From Pseudomonadaceae bacterium (GTDB lineage Bacteria; Pseudomonadota; Gammaproteobacteria; Pseudomonadales; Pseudomonadaceae): a stretch of 64,000 bases of DNA. The stretch lies in assembly GCA_030602315.1 (NCBI GenBank), contig JAUVZY010000009.1, positions 1 through 64,000 on the forward strand, in the 5' to 3' direction. Of this stretch, positions 45,708 to 55,263 are shown one piece after another (positions within the stretch are counted from its first letter, which is position 1; each line of letters begins with the position of its first letter). Both the position numbers and the translations under genes were made by a program. The notes beneath the pieces were generated by a model. That model was not told where the DNA came from, made no database searches, and saw only the letters and a program-made list of their open reading frames with translations.

Positions 45708-47840
45708 TCAGCGCTGCAGGCGCGCCCAGTCGATCTGCAACGGGAATTCGCAGGCGGCCTCGGCATCCAGCACCGCGGCGACCAGATGGCCCTGCATGAT
45801 CTGGCAGCCGTGTTCGACCAGCCAGTCGCGCTGGGCCATGGTTTCCACGCCCTCGGCGATCACCTCCAGCTCCAGGTTGCGTCCCAGCTCGATGATGGTG
45901 CTGACCACCGCCGCATCGCGCGGCGAATCGAGCATGTTGGAAATGAACAGCCGGTCGATCTTCAAGGTGTCGATTTCAAAGTGGCGCAGGTACGCCAGCG
46001 ACGAATAGCCGGTGCCGAAGTCATCGATGGCCACTTTCACCCCCAGCCGGCGCAGGCTCTCCAGCTTCGCCGTGCTGTTCTGCAGATCCTGCATCAGCGT
46101 GCCCTCGGTGACTTCCAGCTCCAGCTGCGAGGGCTCCAGGTCGTTGTCCTCGAGCAGCCGGGCCAGGCTGTCGAGCAGGCCGCCACTGGCAAACTGAACG
46201 GGGCTGACGTTGATGCTGAACACCAACTGGCTGCCGAACACCTCGCGCCAGTTGCGGCAGGTCGAGATCCCTTCGTGCATCACCCACTGGCCTACGCGGG
46301 TGATCAGGCGGGTCTCCTCCAGAAGCGGAATGAACTCGCCCGGCTGCACTTCGGTGCCCTCGCGATCCCAGCGCAGCAGCGCCTCGAAGCCGCGCAGACG
46401 GCCACTTTCGAGGTAGACCTGCGGCTGATACACCAGACGGAAATCGCCGTGCTCGGTAGCACTGCGCAGGTTTTCCTCCATGATCAGCCGGGCGTGGGCG
46501 CGCTCGTTCATTTCCGCCGAGAAGAACCGAAACTGCTGGCGGCCGGCGCGCTTGGCCTCGTACATCGCCATGTCGGCGGCGCGCAGCAGGTCCTCGACCT
46601 TGCCGCCGCATTCGGGGAACGAGGCGATGCCGATGCTCGCGCCGAGGGTTACCTCGGTGTCGTGCACCGTGTGGCGTACCGAAATCAGCTCGATGAGCTT
46701 CTCGGCGACGCGCGCGGCATCTTCGGGATGCTCCAGCGAATCGAGCAGCGCGGTGAATTCGTCGCCGCCCATGCGCGCCAGCACGTCGTAGGAGCGCATG
46801 CAGGTTTCCAGAAGCCGCGCCACCTTGCAGAGGATCTCGTCGCCGGCCTCGTGGCCGAGCGAGTCGTTGATGCGCTTGAAGCCATCGAGGTCGATGTAGA
46901 GAACCGCCATCTCCTTGTGATCGCCACTGCGTTCGTGTCGCTTGAGCGCCGACTCCAGCGCCTGATGGAAGCCGCGCCGGTTCAAAAGTCCGGTGAGCGA
47001 ATCGGTCACTGCCTGCGCCTCGAGCTGGGCATGCAGGTTGCGAACGTCGGACATGTCCAGCGCGATCACCACCATCGAGCGCTGCTGGCGCGGCAACGGC
47101 GAGCAGGACAGCGCCACCGGCAACGTGTCGCCCAGGCCAGTGCGCAGCTGCGCCTCGTGGATGCGATAGGTCGAGCCACGCCGCCAGGCCTGGTACAGCT
47201 CGCAATCGCGCCACGGCACGAGAATCTCCGGCACCGCCAGGTGGCCGAGCAGCGCGGTGCCCTGCAGGTCGTCGACACGGGTGTGCAGCATGCGCGCGAT
47301 GGCCGGGTTGGCGAAGTAGATCAGCCCGTCCTCGCCCACCACCAGAATGCCTTCGGCGGCATTGTTGAGCACCGAGGCGTTGAACGCCTGGGCGCTGTCG
47401 AGCTGCTGGGTGAGCAGCTGCAGGTTGCGCCGGTTGTGCTCGTGGCTCAGCAAGGTGTTGATCTTGTGCCGCAGCACCTGCGGATCGAACGGCTTGAGGA
47501 TGAAATCCACCGCCCCTGTCGCATAGCCCTGCAACACGGCGTCGCGGCTGTGGGTATTGGCCGAGATGAAGATGATTGGTGTGTAGCGCGTCTGCGGATT
47601 GTTGCGCATCAGGCGCGCCACTTCGAAGCCATCCATGCCTGGCATCTGCACATCCAGCAGTACCAGCTCGACATCCAGTTCGAGCAATGCCCTGAGCGCC
47701 GCTTCGCCGGAACTGACGGTGTGTACCTGCCAATCGCCGTCACTGAGCAGCGCCTCCATGGCCACCAGATTGGACTCCCGGTCGTCCACAACCAGCAGTG
47801 TTCGCGTACGCGGCAACGTCCTGAACTGTGCCTGACCCAT
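45708..47840 (-). CDS. REC-PAS-GGDEF-EAL response regulator (c-di-GMP turnover)
   Basis: The protein has 710 residues. A receiver (phospho-acceptor Asp63 in LLDVQMP, Lys116 in ILKPFD), a PAS domain (about 150-270: ASVLNNAAEGILVVGEDGL), a GGDEF domain with an intact MGGDEF signature and an EAL domain (GFEALLRWDREG, VAIDDFGTGYSSL) follow in order. Both catalytic motifs are intact, so it may make or break c-di-GMP. AGAGGA lies before the ATG at 47840; an in-frame GTG 12 bases earlier is unlikely. It lies 141 bases after the large hybrid kinase on the same strand, the likely phosphodonor. Confidence 0.93.
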   Translation of the reverse strand: MGQAQFRTLPRTRTLLVVDDRESNLVAMEALLSDGDWQVHTVSSGEAALRALLELDVELVLLDVQMPGMDGFEVARLMRNNPQTRYTPIIFISANTHSRDAVLQGYATGAVDFILKPFDPQVLRHKINTLLSHEHNRRNLQLLTQQLDSAQAFNASVLNNAAEGILVVGEDGLIYFANPAIARMLHTRVDDLQGTALLGHLAVPEILVPWRDCELYQAWRRGSTYRIHEAQLRTGLGDTLPVALSCSPLPRQQRSMVVIALDMSDVRNLHAQLEAQAVTDSLTGLLNRRGFHQALESALKRHERSGDHKEMAVLYIDLDGFKRINDSLGHEAGDEILCKVARLLETCMRSYDVLARMGGDEFTALLDSLEHPEDAARVAEKLIELISVRHTVHDTEVTLGASIGIASFPECGGKVEDLLRAADMAMYEAKRAGRQQFRFFSAEMNERAHARLIMEENLRSATEHGDFRLVYQPQVYLESGRLRGFEALLRWDREGTEVQPGEFIPLLEETRLITRVGQWVMHEGISTCRNWREVFGSQLVFSINVSPVQFASGGLLDSLARLLEDNDLEPSQLELEVTEGTLMQDLQNSTAKLESLRRLGVKVAIDDFGTGYSSLAYLRHFEIDTLKIDRLFISNMLDSPRDAAVVSTIIELGRNLELEVIAEGVETMAQRDWLVEHGCQIMQGHLVAAVLDAEAACEFPLQIDWARLQR

Positions 47841-47981
47841 AGTTCCTCTCACCTGTGCCGACGGAGGCAGAAGCCCTGTCGTAGAGCCTGTGCCACCTGC
47901 CGATGACTAGCAATGGACCACCACTGAAAGCTTCTGATGCATGCCCAGGACAAGAAATATGTAACCTGCCAACCCGGTCGC

Positions 47982-50900
47982 TCACGCGCCGCCGGCGCCT
48001 GGGGAACGGCCGATCCAGCGCTGGATGAACGCCCCCAGGCCCGCCCCCTCGACCGGCTTGGGCAAGCAATCGTCCGCGCCACTGAGCGCCTGGTCGTCGC
48101 AGGGCGCCGACACCAGGCACAGGATCGGCACCTGACAGCCGTGCTCCTCACGCAGCTGTTCGATCAGCTGCCGGGCGTCCTGCGGCCGCTCCACCGATAG
48201 CAGCACCAGGTCGAACGCCGACTCCTCGAAGCGCGTCAGCGCCTCGTCGAGGGTGGTCGCCGCCACACTCTGCAGGCCCAGCGTGTCGAGCAGCCCGCTG
48301 AGCAGAAAGATGCTGCGCACCTCGCTGTCGAACAGCAGCACCCGCCGGCCCAGCAGCGGCTCACCGACCGCCTCCGCCGGAGCCGGTACCGCTCCCTCGG
48401 CCTGTTGCAGCAGCGTCTCCAGACGCTCCTCGACATCGTTGCGCGACAAGGCGGAAACCGGAAAAGGCAGCTGCTCCAGGTCCAGTTCGGAAACGGGCTC
48501 TTGGCTGTAGACGATCACTTGGTTTTCCTTGTTGAAAGGCCGCAGGCGATTGAGCGCGAACAACAGGTCGCGCCCCTCTCCTCCGGGCATGTCGAAATCC
48601 ACCACCACCGCCGCATAGTCCTGCGCGGCGAAGGCCAGGCGGGCCTCATCGCTTTGACCGGTGAGCGTCACGTTGTAGCCGTGCTGCTCGAAATGATTGC
48701 GCAAACGGCGCGCGCGCTCGGGGTCTGCCTCCACCAGAAGCAGGCGCCGACCGCCCGCCTCGCGGCTCAACAGCTGCAGGCACAAGCGCTGCAATTCCAC
48801 CCGCGACACCGGCTGGCGCAGGTGATAGAGCGCCCCGTCATGCCAGTTGCCGGCCGGCGGCGTACCCGATAGGACAATCACCGGCACATCATGGTGCGCC
48901 GGATCCCGACGCAAGCTGCGATAGAGTTGCCAGCCGTCGCCATCGACGTGCTCGAGATCGATCAGCACCGCCCTGAAGGCACGCTGGCGCATGGCTTCGA
49001 TCGCCGGCTCGATATCCGCCTGGCGCAGCGTGCCGAAGCCCTGGGCCTCGACCACCTCCGCGACCAGCTCGGCGCAGTCCGGATCGCGGGTCAGCAGCAG
49101 CAGCTGACCCGCGCCCGCATCGGGATCGCCGCTCGCATCGTCGGCCAGTTCGAGAGGCAGCTCCACGGTGAAGCAGGAACCCACGCCCGGTGTGCTCTCC
49201 AGGAAGATCCGTCCACGCAGCAGCTCGACCAGCTGGCGCGAAATGGCAAGACCCAGCCCGGCACCACCGTGCTGCCGGCTGATCGAGCCGTCGATCTGCT
49301 GAAACGCCTGGAAGATCCGCGTGTGCTGGTCCGCGGGAATGCCGATGCCGGTATCGCGCACCTCCAGGCGCAGATAGCGACAGCCAGCAGCCTGCGGCTC
49401 GAGCGGCGGCGCACAGCGGGCGACGAGGCTGACCGAGCCACGCTCGGTGAAGGTGATGGCATTGGCCACCAGGTTGCGCAGTACCTGATGCAGGCGCGCC
49501 CGGTCGCTAACGAAGGACGCCGGCACCTCCGGTTCGATATGCACCTCCAGACGCAACCCCTTGTCTTCCGCCAGCGGCCGCATGCTATCGGCCACCTCCT
49601 GCAGCAGCCCTTCGAGCTCTACCGGCGCAACGACGATCTGCAGGCGTCCGGCATCGATACGCGACAGATCCAGCACATCGTTGATCATCTGCAGCAGGTC
49701 GGTTCCGGCGTGATGGATGATGTCGGCGTGGCGCACCTGCTTGTCCGAGAGATTGCCCGCCGCATTGCGCCGCAACTGGTCGCTGAGAATGAGGATGCTG
49801 TTGAGCGGCGTACGCAGCTCATGGGACATGTTGGCGAGAAACTCGGACTTGTAGCGGTTGGCCACCGCCAGCTGGTCGGCCTGGTCACGCAGGCGCAGCT
49901 CCGCGGCCCGGCGATGGCTGACGTCGATCAGGACCGCCTGCACCAGCACCTCGTCGCCGCTTTGCAGCGGCGCCAGCCCGATCTCCAGCGGAATTTGCCG
50001 GCCATCGCGGTGCAACCCGTACACCTCGCGATTGCTGCCGATGCGCGAAGGCTCCGGCTGGCGTAAGAATGCGCTGCGCAGCGCGACATGCGCCTGGCGC
50101 ATCGTTTCGGGCAGCAGGCGTTCGATCGGCTCGCCGAGCAGCTCCTCGCGCGGGTAGCCGAGCAGGACCTCGGTCTGGCGATTGACCATGACGATCCGTC
50201 CATCACCGTTGACCAGCAAGAAGGCGTTGGGCAGCCCCTCCACCACCTGGCGAAAGCGCTCCTCGGCGCGCTTGAATGCGCGCAGGTCGACCAGGTTGAT
50301 CAGATAGTGCAAAGCCTCCAGCTGGCTCAGCGGCGTGACATGCAGGGTCACCGGCACCTTGGTGCCATCGGCGAGCTGGGCCTGCACTTCCAGATCGTCC
50401 GGCACCACCTCGGCGCCGTGCATCACCCCCGGCAGGTAGTAGCTGACACGATGCCCCAACAGCTCCTCGACCGTGCTGCCCAGAAGGTCCGCCGCGCTCT
50501 GGTTGGCCAGCTCGATCTGGCCGGTGCGATTGGCCAGCAGGGTGGCCACCGGCAAGCGCTCGATCAGCAGGCGAAAACGCGCCTCGCGCTCCTGCAACTG
50601 CAATGACTGGGCGCGACTGCCGGCCAGGGCGCGCTCGCGCAGCCACAGATAGCCCCCCACCATCAGGGCGAACAGCACCGCAGCCAGCAGGCCGGCGACC
50701 AACCCGAAGGTGCGGTTGCGGTCCTTCAGCGTGGCTTCGTAGTCGGCCGTGCTGGCAATCGACAACCGCCAGTGGCGCCCGTACAACTCCAGGGCACGGT
50801 TGGTCTGAAACAGCGCGTTGCGCTGCAGCGTCTTGCCCTGCAACAACGGCAAGCTCGGCTCGGCGGCGTCGAACAGCTGAATGTCGAACTGATCGAGCCG

Positions 50901-51641
50901 CTCGCTGAGCACCCCCTCGATCAGGTCATTGAGGCGAAACGCGCCGTACAGGGTGCCGATGAAGGCGCCCTGCCGGTCGTTCAACGTCGCCAGCGAAACC
51001 CCACCGCGATAGATCGGCAGCACCAGCAATACCCCCGGCTGCACGCTCTGGGTGGTTTCCTGCAACAGCCGCAGCGGCCCGGTGAGGGTCGGATAGCCGG
51101 TGTCGCGGGCGCGCAGCAGGGCCTGGCGACGGATCGGGTCGCTCAACAGGTCGTAGCCCAGTACCTGGCGGTTGCGCCAGAGCGGCGGGTGGGTGTACTT
51201 GACCACCACATGCTCGTGGGTGTTGCTCGGCGGCCAGACCCGGAAATCGGGACGGTACGACTGCACGTAGTCGACCAGCTGCGGCAGCTCCGCATCGGTG
51301 ACATAACGGGCGTAATTGAGGGCCTGGATGCCCGGATAGGTTTCCTGCAGCAGCAGCCGATCGGTGGCCTGCTGCCATTCCTCGGGGCTGACCTGGGAGG
51401 TCAGCCCGGTCAGCCCCGACAGGCCGCGCAGGACCATCTCGTAGGCCTGCATGCGCTCGCGCAGGCGGTGCTCGATGTAGTCGACCTCGGTCTGAAACAG
51501 TCGCTCATGCTCCTGCTCGGCGCCCTGGGTCAGCGTCTGCCACTGCCAGCCTACCCAGCCCCCCAGCACAAACAGCAAGCCCAGCATCACCAGTAACGGC
51601 AGCCAGGGTCTGCGGGCCATCGGCACGGGATGAGCGTCCAT
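47982..51641 (-). CDS. CHASE-PAS-PAS hybrid histidine kinase with three receiver-like C-terminal domains
   Basis: The protein has 1219 residues. A membrane helix (about 13-33) and a second (about 317-337) enclose a large CHASE-type sensor (LNYARYVTDAELPQLVDYV, PIYRGGV). Two PAS domains (about 355-470, 475-590) lead to HisKA with His607 (NMSHELRTPLNSIL), and the ATPase (NLVANAITF, DTGIGIPADQ, GGAGLGLAISRQL). Three receiver-like modules follow: the first has VLIDLEHVDGDG but no obvious Lys; the second has VVVDFDMPGGEG; the third has LLSVERPQD where Asp is expected. It lies upstream of the REC-GGDEF-EAL gene. Confidence 0.92.
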   Translation of the reverse strand: MDAHPVPMARRPWLPLLVMLGLLFVLGGWVGWQWQTLTQGAEQEHERLFQTEVDYIEHRLRERMQAYEMVLRGLSGLTGLTSQVSPEEWQQATDRLLLQETYPGIQALNYARYVTDAELPQLVDYVQSYRPDFRVWPPSNTHEHVVVKYTHPPLWRNRQVLGYDLLSDPIRRQALLRARDTGYPTLTGPLRLLQETTQSVQPGVLLVLPIYRGGVSLATLNDRQGAFIGTLYGAFRLNDLIEGVLSERLDQFDIQLFDAAEPSLPLLQGKTLQRNALFQTNRALELYGRHWRLSIASTADYEATLKDRNRTFGLVAGLLAAVLFALMVGGYLWLRERALAGSRAQSLQLQEREARFRLLIERLPVATLLANRTGQIELANQSAADLLGSTVEELLGHRVSYYLPGVMHGAEVVPDDLEVQAQLADGTKVPVTLHVTPLSQLEALHYLINLVDLRAFKRAEERFRQVVEGLPNAFLLVNGDGRIVMVNRQTEVLLGYPREELLGEPIERLLPETMRQAHVALRSAFLRQPEPSRIGSNREVYGLHRDGRQIPLEIGLAPLQSGDEVLVQAVLIDVSHRRAAELRLRDQADQLAVANRYKSEFLANMSHELRTPLNSILILSDQLRRNAAGNLSDKQVRHADIIHHAGTDLLQMINDVLDLSRIDAGRLQIVVAPVELEGLLQEVADSMRPLAEDKGLRLEVHIEPEVPASFVSDRARLHQVLRNLVANAITFTERGSVSLVARCAPPLEPQAAGCRYLRLEVRDTGIGIPADQHTRIFQAFQQIDGSISRQHGGAGLGLAISRQLVELLRGRIFLESTPGVGSCFTVELPLELADDASGDPDAGAGQLLLLTRDPDCAELVAEVVEAQGFGTLRQADIEPAIEAMRQRAFRAVLIDLEHVDGDGWQLYRSLRRDPAHHDVPVIVLSGTPPAGNWHDGALYHLRQPVSRVELQRLCLQLLSREAGGRRLLLVEADPERARRLRNHFEQHGYNVTLTGQSDEARLAFAAQDYAAVVVDFDMPGGEGRDLLFALNRLRPFNKENQVIVYSQEPVSELDLEQLPFPVSALSRNDVEERLETLLQQAEGAVPAPAEAVGEPLLGRRVLLFDSEVRSIFLLSGLLDTLGLQSVAATTLDEALTRFEESAFDLVLLSVERPQDARQLIEQLREEHGCQVPILCLVSAPCDDQALSGADDCLPKPVEGAGLGAFIQRWIGRSPGAGGA

Positions 51642-51727
51642 CGAAGCTACCGGGTGCGACTGCGTTCATTCATCCACGTTCTGATACGCGGGCAGCGCCA
51701 GAGGTTCCTCCCCGGTCGGAAACGAAA

Positions 51728-51747
51728 ACGGGGCCTTGCGGCCCCGT
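51728..51747 (-). terminator. Terminator of the OmpA-like lipoprotein gene
   Basis: The 8-bp stem ACGGGGCC / GGCCCCGT has a four-base loop and, on the minus strand, is followed by TTTTCGTT (51721-51728). It lies 23 bases past the stop of the lipoprotein gene at 51771. Confidence 0.75.
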
Positions 51748-51770
51748 CGATCGATGGCGCGGCGTGGCGA

Positions 51771-52445
51771 TCAGAGCGGACGCAGGTTGATTTCCACGCG
51801 GCGGTTCTGGGCACGGCCAGCGGCGGTGGCATTGCTGGCGACCGGCTGATCCGGCCCCATGCCACGGGTGGAGACGCGCATACCGTTCACGCCCTGGGAG
51901 ATCAGATAGCTGGCCACGCTTTGTGCGCGACGCTGAGACAGGGTCTGGTTGTACTGGTAGCTACCGGTATTGTCGGTATGACCGACGATCTCGATGGAGT
52001 TCTGGTCGTACTGCTTGAAGGTACGCGCCAGTTCGTTGAGCGGGTTGTAGAAGTTGCTGGCGATGTCGGCCGAGTCGGTGGCAAAGGTGATGTTGCCCGG
52101 CATGATCAGCTTGATGTCGTCACCCTGGCGCTGAACCTCGACACCGGTGCCGGCCATCTGCTGGCGCAGCTGGGCTTCCTGCTTGTCGGCGTACATGCCA
52201 TAGCCGGCGCCCGCCGCGCCGCCTACCGCGGCACCGATCAGGGCACCCTTGCCGCGGTTGTCATGGTTGATCAGCGCACCGGCGGCAGCGCCGGCCAGAG
52301 CACCGATACCGCCGTACTTGGCGGTGTTGCTCATGCCAGCCTGGTCGCCGCCAGCGGGCTGCTGCTGATAGGGATTGTTGGCTGCGCAGCCCGAGAGCAC
52401 GGCCACGGCGGTGGCAGCTGCAAACAGACGAGTGAGGTTAGTCAT
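51771..52445 (-). CDS. OmpA-family peptidoglycan-associated lipoprotein with glycine zipper
   Basis: The protein has 224 residues. The lipobox is VLSGCAAN (Cys at about residue 20). A glycine-zipper segment (GGIGALAGAAAGALINHDN, GALIGAAVGGAAGAGYG) is followed by the OmpA peptidoglycan-binding domain (VGHTDNTGSYQYNQTLSQRR, RAQSVASYLI, ENRR-type AQNRRVEINL). It resembles YiaD/Pal-like proteins that tie the outer membrane to the wall. The ATG at 52445 has AGGAGC upstream. Confidence 0.9.
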   Translation of the reverse strand: MTNLTRLFAAATAVAVLSGCAANNPYQQQPAGGDQAGMSNTAKYGGIGALAGAAAGALINHDNRGKGALIGAAVGGAAGAGYGMYADKQEAQLRQQMAGTGVEVQRQGDDIKLIMPGNITFATDSADIASNFYNPLNELARTFKQYDQNSIEIVGHTDNTGSYQYNQTLSQRRAQSVASYLISQGVNGMRVSTRGMGPDQPVASNATAAGRAQNRRVEINLRPL

Positions 52446-52663
52446 GGCGATACAGCTCCTAAAATGCGCCCCGCTCACCGGGGCGACTCATCGTATTTGC
52501 GAAGCGCACCGAAAACACCAGGTCACGCCGAGCGAGCCGGCGCAGTGCGCTTCGAGTCACAAAAACGCTTGATGCCGGCGCTCGCCGGCTTGTCCGGCCT
52601 GGGCCTAATCCCAGCATAGTGAGCGCGCCGCGGCACCGCCAAATCCCAAGTAGTCACCGTTTC

Positions 52664-53563
52664 CTAGCGGGCATCGAGCTGTGCCTGCAGGTGGGCGATC
52701 TGGCTCTGCAAGGTATTGATGCTACGGGTCATCTGCGCCCTGAACGCATCGAACTCGGCGGTACTCGCGGCGCTGGTTGCCGGACGGTTGTCGACTTGGC
52801 TGCGCAGCACCAGCAGATCCTGCTCGAGACGCTGCAGCGCCTGGCTGCCATCGCCACGTTTCTGCAGCGCCGAGACATCCTCGCGCAGCCCCGCCAGACC
52901 GGCCGTCAACTTGGCCTGCTGTTCCAGCTGACCCTGCAGTGCCGTTTGCGCGCTGGCCAGGGCATCGTCACGCTCGGCCAGGCGTTTGGTGCGCTCATCC
53001 AGCGTTTTCAGTTCGGCAGCGCGCGCCTGCTGTTCGCGCGCCAGCTCGAAAAGCCGTGCGTCCTGTTTCTCCAGGCGCCCGGCCTGTCCGCTCTGCTGGT
53101 CTTCGAGAGTGCGCTGCTGGCTGCTGAACAGCTGCTGCTGGGTGACCAGCTCCGCCACCTGGCGCTCCAGCTGCTTCAAGCGCAGCTTCAAGGCCTCGCT
53201 TTCGGTGGTCACGTTCGATTCGGTGGCCACCACCTGACCGCGGATATCGCTCAGCCGACCGGCTGCATCCTCGCTGACGCGGGCGAAGCTCTCTTGGGTG
53301 GCCACCAGCTGCGCTTCGAGCTGGATGATCTGCCGATGGGCCCACCAGGCCAAGCCGCCGAGTGCGATCAACAGCGCGAGCACCAATACCCAGAGCACCG
53401 CCCCGGCCACACCTCGGCGGCGCGCACGCACGCTGCTGCGCGCCTCGCGGGGCGGCTGCGGCAGCGGTTGCAGATCCGGCTCAGGATACGGCTCGTCATG
53501 CTCGCGCTTGGCGGTCAGGCTGGGGACGTTGTCTGGGTCGGCGTCGTACGCATCGTTACGCAT
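52664..53563 (-). CDS. Coiled-coil membrane protein of unknown function
   Basis: The protein has 299 residues: an acidic, proline-rich cytoplasmic tail (about 1-50), one membrane helix (about 52-74, AVLWVLVLALLIALGGLAWW) and then 200 residues of heptad-rich coiled coil rich in Gln, Glu and Ala (RQVAELVTQQQLFSSQQ; LQKRGDGSQALQRLEQDLL). There is no catalytic motif. The topology resembles envelope-spanning or cell-division helper proteins. An in-frame start 66 bases upstream exists, but the ATG at 53563 has a GGTGGGAA site. Confidence 0.72.
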   Translation of the reverse strand: MRNDAYDADPDNVPSLTAKREHDEPYPEPDLQPLPQPPREARSSVRARRRGVAGAVLWVLVLALLIALGGLAWWAHRQIIQLEAQLVATQESFARVSEDAAGRLSDIRGQVVATESNVTTESEALKLRLKQLERQVAELVTQQQLFSSQQRTLEDQQSGQAGRLEKQDARLFELAREQQARAAELKTLDERTKRLAERDDALASAQTALQGQLEQQAKLTAGLAGLREDVSALQKRGDGSQALQRLEQDLLVLRSQVDNRPATSAASTAEFDAFRAQMTRSINTLQSQIAHLQAQLDAR

Positions 53564-53817
53564 GGGTTCCCACCGTGGAAAAAAGACCGGCGCAGTATAG
53601 CGACAAGGCGAGGCGCGAAAATGCACCACTTATGAGCAGGCGTGAGCCGAAAAAGCGCGAACTAGAGCCCGCCCGCATGACTGCGATAATCATCCGAGGC
53701 GCCAGGCGGCGCAGCCCACGGCAGCCGACGATACAGGCATCGATCTTGCAAATCGAGACCGCAGTTGCCGTCCGCCAGCCGTTTCGGATCGACGGCTCAG
53801 CGAAGGAGAAGCACAAG

Positions 53818-54114
53818 ATGGAACTGAACAAAGCAATGCTCGACTGCATGCAACAACTCAAGCGCAAGCTGCGGGCCGAGCAGAATCTGGTCATCCGTCT
53901 GAGCGATGCCGACGTCATCACGCAGATGCTCGCCGCGTGCCTGAAATCCAACGACGACGAGACCCGTCAGCTGGGCCGCCAGCTAGCCGAATACAGCGTG
54001 CTGTGGCAGCACCCCAACCACGTGGAAAGCCCCTCTCCCGCCGCCGCGCCGACGGGCACGCCGAGCACCGATGGGCGCGTGCGGATCTATCGTGGCCAGC
54101 GGGTGTACGGCTGA
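53818..54114 (+). CDS. Small hypothetical protein upstream of sodB
   Basis: The protein has 98 residues: a helical N-terminal half (MELNKAMLDCMQQLKRKLRA, LSDADVITQMLAACLKSND) and a proline-rich C-terminal linker ending RVRIYRGQRVYG. GAAGGAGA lies nine bases before the ATG. I do not recognise the family. It is divergent from the coiled-coil gene and stands before the sodB leader region. Confidence 0.72.
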   Translation: MELNKAMLDCMQQLKRKLRAEQNLVIRLSDADVITQMLAACLKSNDDETRQLGRQLAEYSVLWQHPNHVESPSPAAAPTGTPSTDGRVRIYRGQRVYG

Positions 54115-54478
54115 CCAGGCAGGCGCACACCCCCGGCCGCTGGCGGCGGGGGGAACGGCGCTCGCCACGCGCGGTCCACGCTTTGCTGCACACCACGCAA
54201 CGCGCCGTCGAGGGGCGATTGCCCACAGCTCTGGCGCGTGGTTTTGCTGCAGGCCCGATGCTATGATCGAACGCTCGCGTGCCAGGAGCGGCAACGCTCC
54301 AGCCGCCTGTTCGGCCGCTGCCACGGCCAAGACTGCTCAAAGTCCACTCGCGCCCAAGCGAACCAGGGCCGGCGCCCGGAACCTCTCCGGCCCTGCCTGT
54401 CGACAGGTCGCTCCACCTTACGGCCTGTCTGCCTGGCGCAGGTACCACTAGAAAAAACAGCTGATCAGGAGAATACCC
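54115..54478. other. Intergenic region before sodB
   Basis: The 364 bases show no supported gene. A TATGAT at 54262 (-10-like) would give a leader of about 205 bases, but no good -35 is seen. The ribosome site CAGGAG lies before the sodB ATG. No Fur-like box was found here by eye. Confidence 0.4.
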
Positions 54479-55060
54479 ATGGCTTTCGAATTGCCGCCGC
54501 TGCCCTACGAGAAGAACGCCCTCGAGCCGCACATGTCTGCCGAGACCCTGGAGTACCACTACGGCAAGCATCACCAGACCTACGTCACCAACCTGAACAA
54601 CCTGGTGCCGGGCACCGAGTTCGAAGGCAAGGATCTGGAAACCATCGTCAAGACCTCCAGCGGCGGCATCTTCAACAACGCGGCCCAGGTCTGGAACCAC
54701 ACCTTTTTCTGGAACTGCCTGGCACCGAACGCCGGCGGTCAGCCGACCGGTGAACTGGCCGACGCGATCAACGCCGCCTTCGGCTCCTTCGACAAGTTCA
54801 AGGAAGAGTTCACCAAGTGCGCCGTGACCACCTTCGGCTCCGGCTGGGCCTGGCTGGTGAAGAAAGCCGACGGCAGCCTGGGCCTGGTAAGCACCAGCAA
54901 CGCGGCCACTCCGCTGACCACCGCCGACAAGCCGCTGCTGACCTGCGACGTGTGGGAGCACGCCTACTACATCGACTACCGCAACGCCCGTCCGAAGTTT
55001 GTCGAAGCGTTCTGGAACCTGGTCAACTGGGACTTCGTGGCGAAGAACTTCGCCGCCTGA
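54479..55060 (+). CDS. sodB: Iron superoxide dismutase
   Basis: The protein has 193 residues with the Fe/Mn SOD signature [17 protein letters not shown] (DxWEHAYY) and the ligand His in YGKHHQTYV and WNHTFFWN. SodB destroys cytoplasmic superoxide. The position next to bifA matches P. aeruginosa. A strong terminator follows directly. Confidence 0.97.
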   Translation: MAFELPPLPYEKNALEPHMSAETLEYHYGKHHQTYVTNLNNLVPGTEFEGKDLETIVKTSSGGIFNNAAQVWNHTFFWNCLAPNAGGQPTGELADAINAAFGSFDKFKEEFTKCAVTTFGSGWAWLVKKADGSLGLVSTSNAATPLTTADKPLLTCDVWEHAYYIDYRNARPKFVEAFWNLVNWDFVAKNFAA

Positions 55061-55084
55061 TCCCCGCCCCAGGGCTCTCGCTTG

Positions 55085-55116
55085 GAAAACGCCCGCGCCT
55101 TTGCGCGGGCGTTTTC
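55085..55116 (+). terminator. Terminator of sodB
   Basis: A perfect 14-bp stem (55085-55098 with 55103-55116) around CTTT ends in TTTTC, 24 bases after the sodB stop. Confidence 0.9.
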
Positions 55117-55263
55117 ATTCCACATAGGGCCTGGCACGCCGCGGCGCATCCACCGCCGTGCAAACGGCAACCGGTTGCAGCGGCCGGGCGAAGCTGGTAA
55201 CAAGATGTGCACCCCGTCACAGCCTCCCTTTCCCCCATCCCACCCATGCGTTAAGGAACGACG

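Noticed and set aside
47841-47981. A separate small gene between the GGDEF-EAL and hybrid-kinase genes
   Set aside because: The 141 bases carry no frame with a ribosome site; this is spacer.
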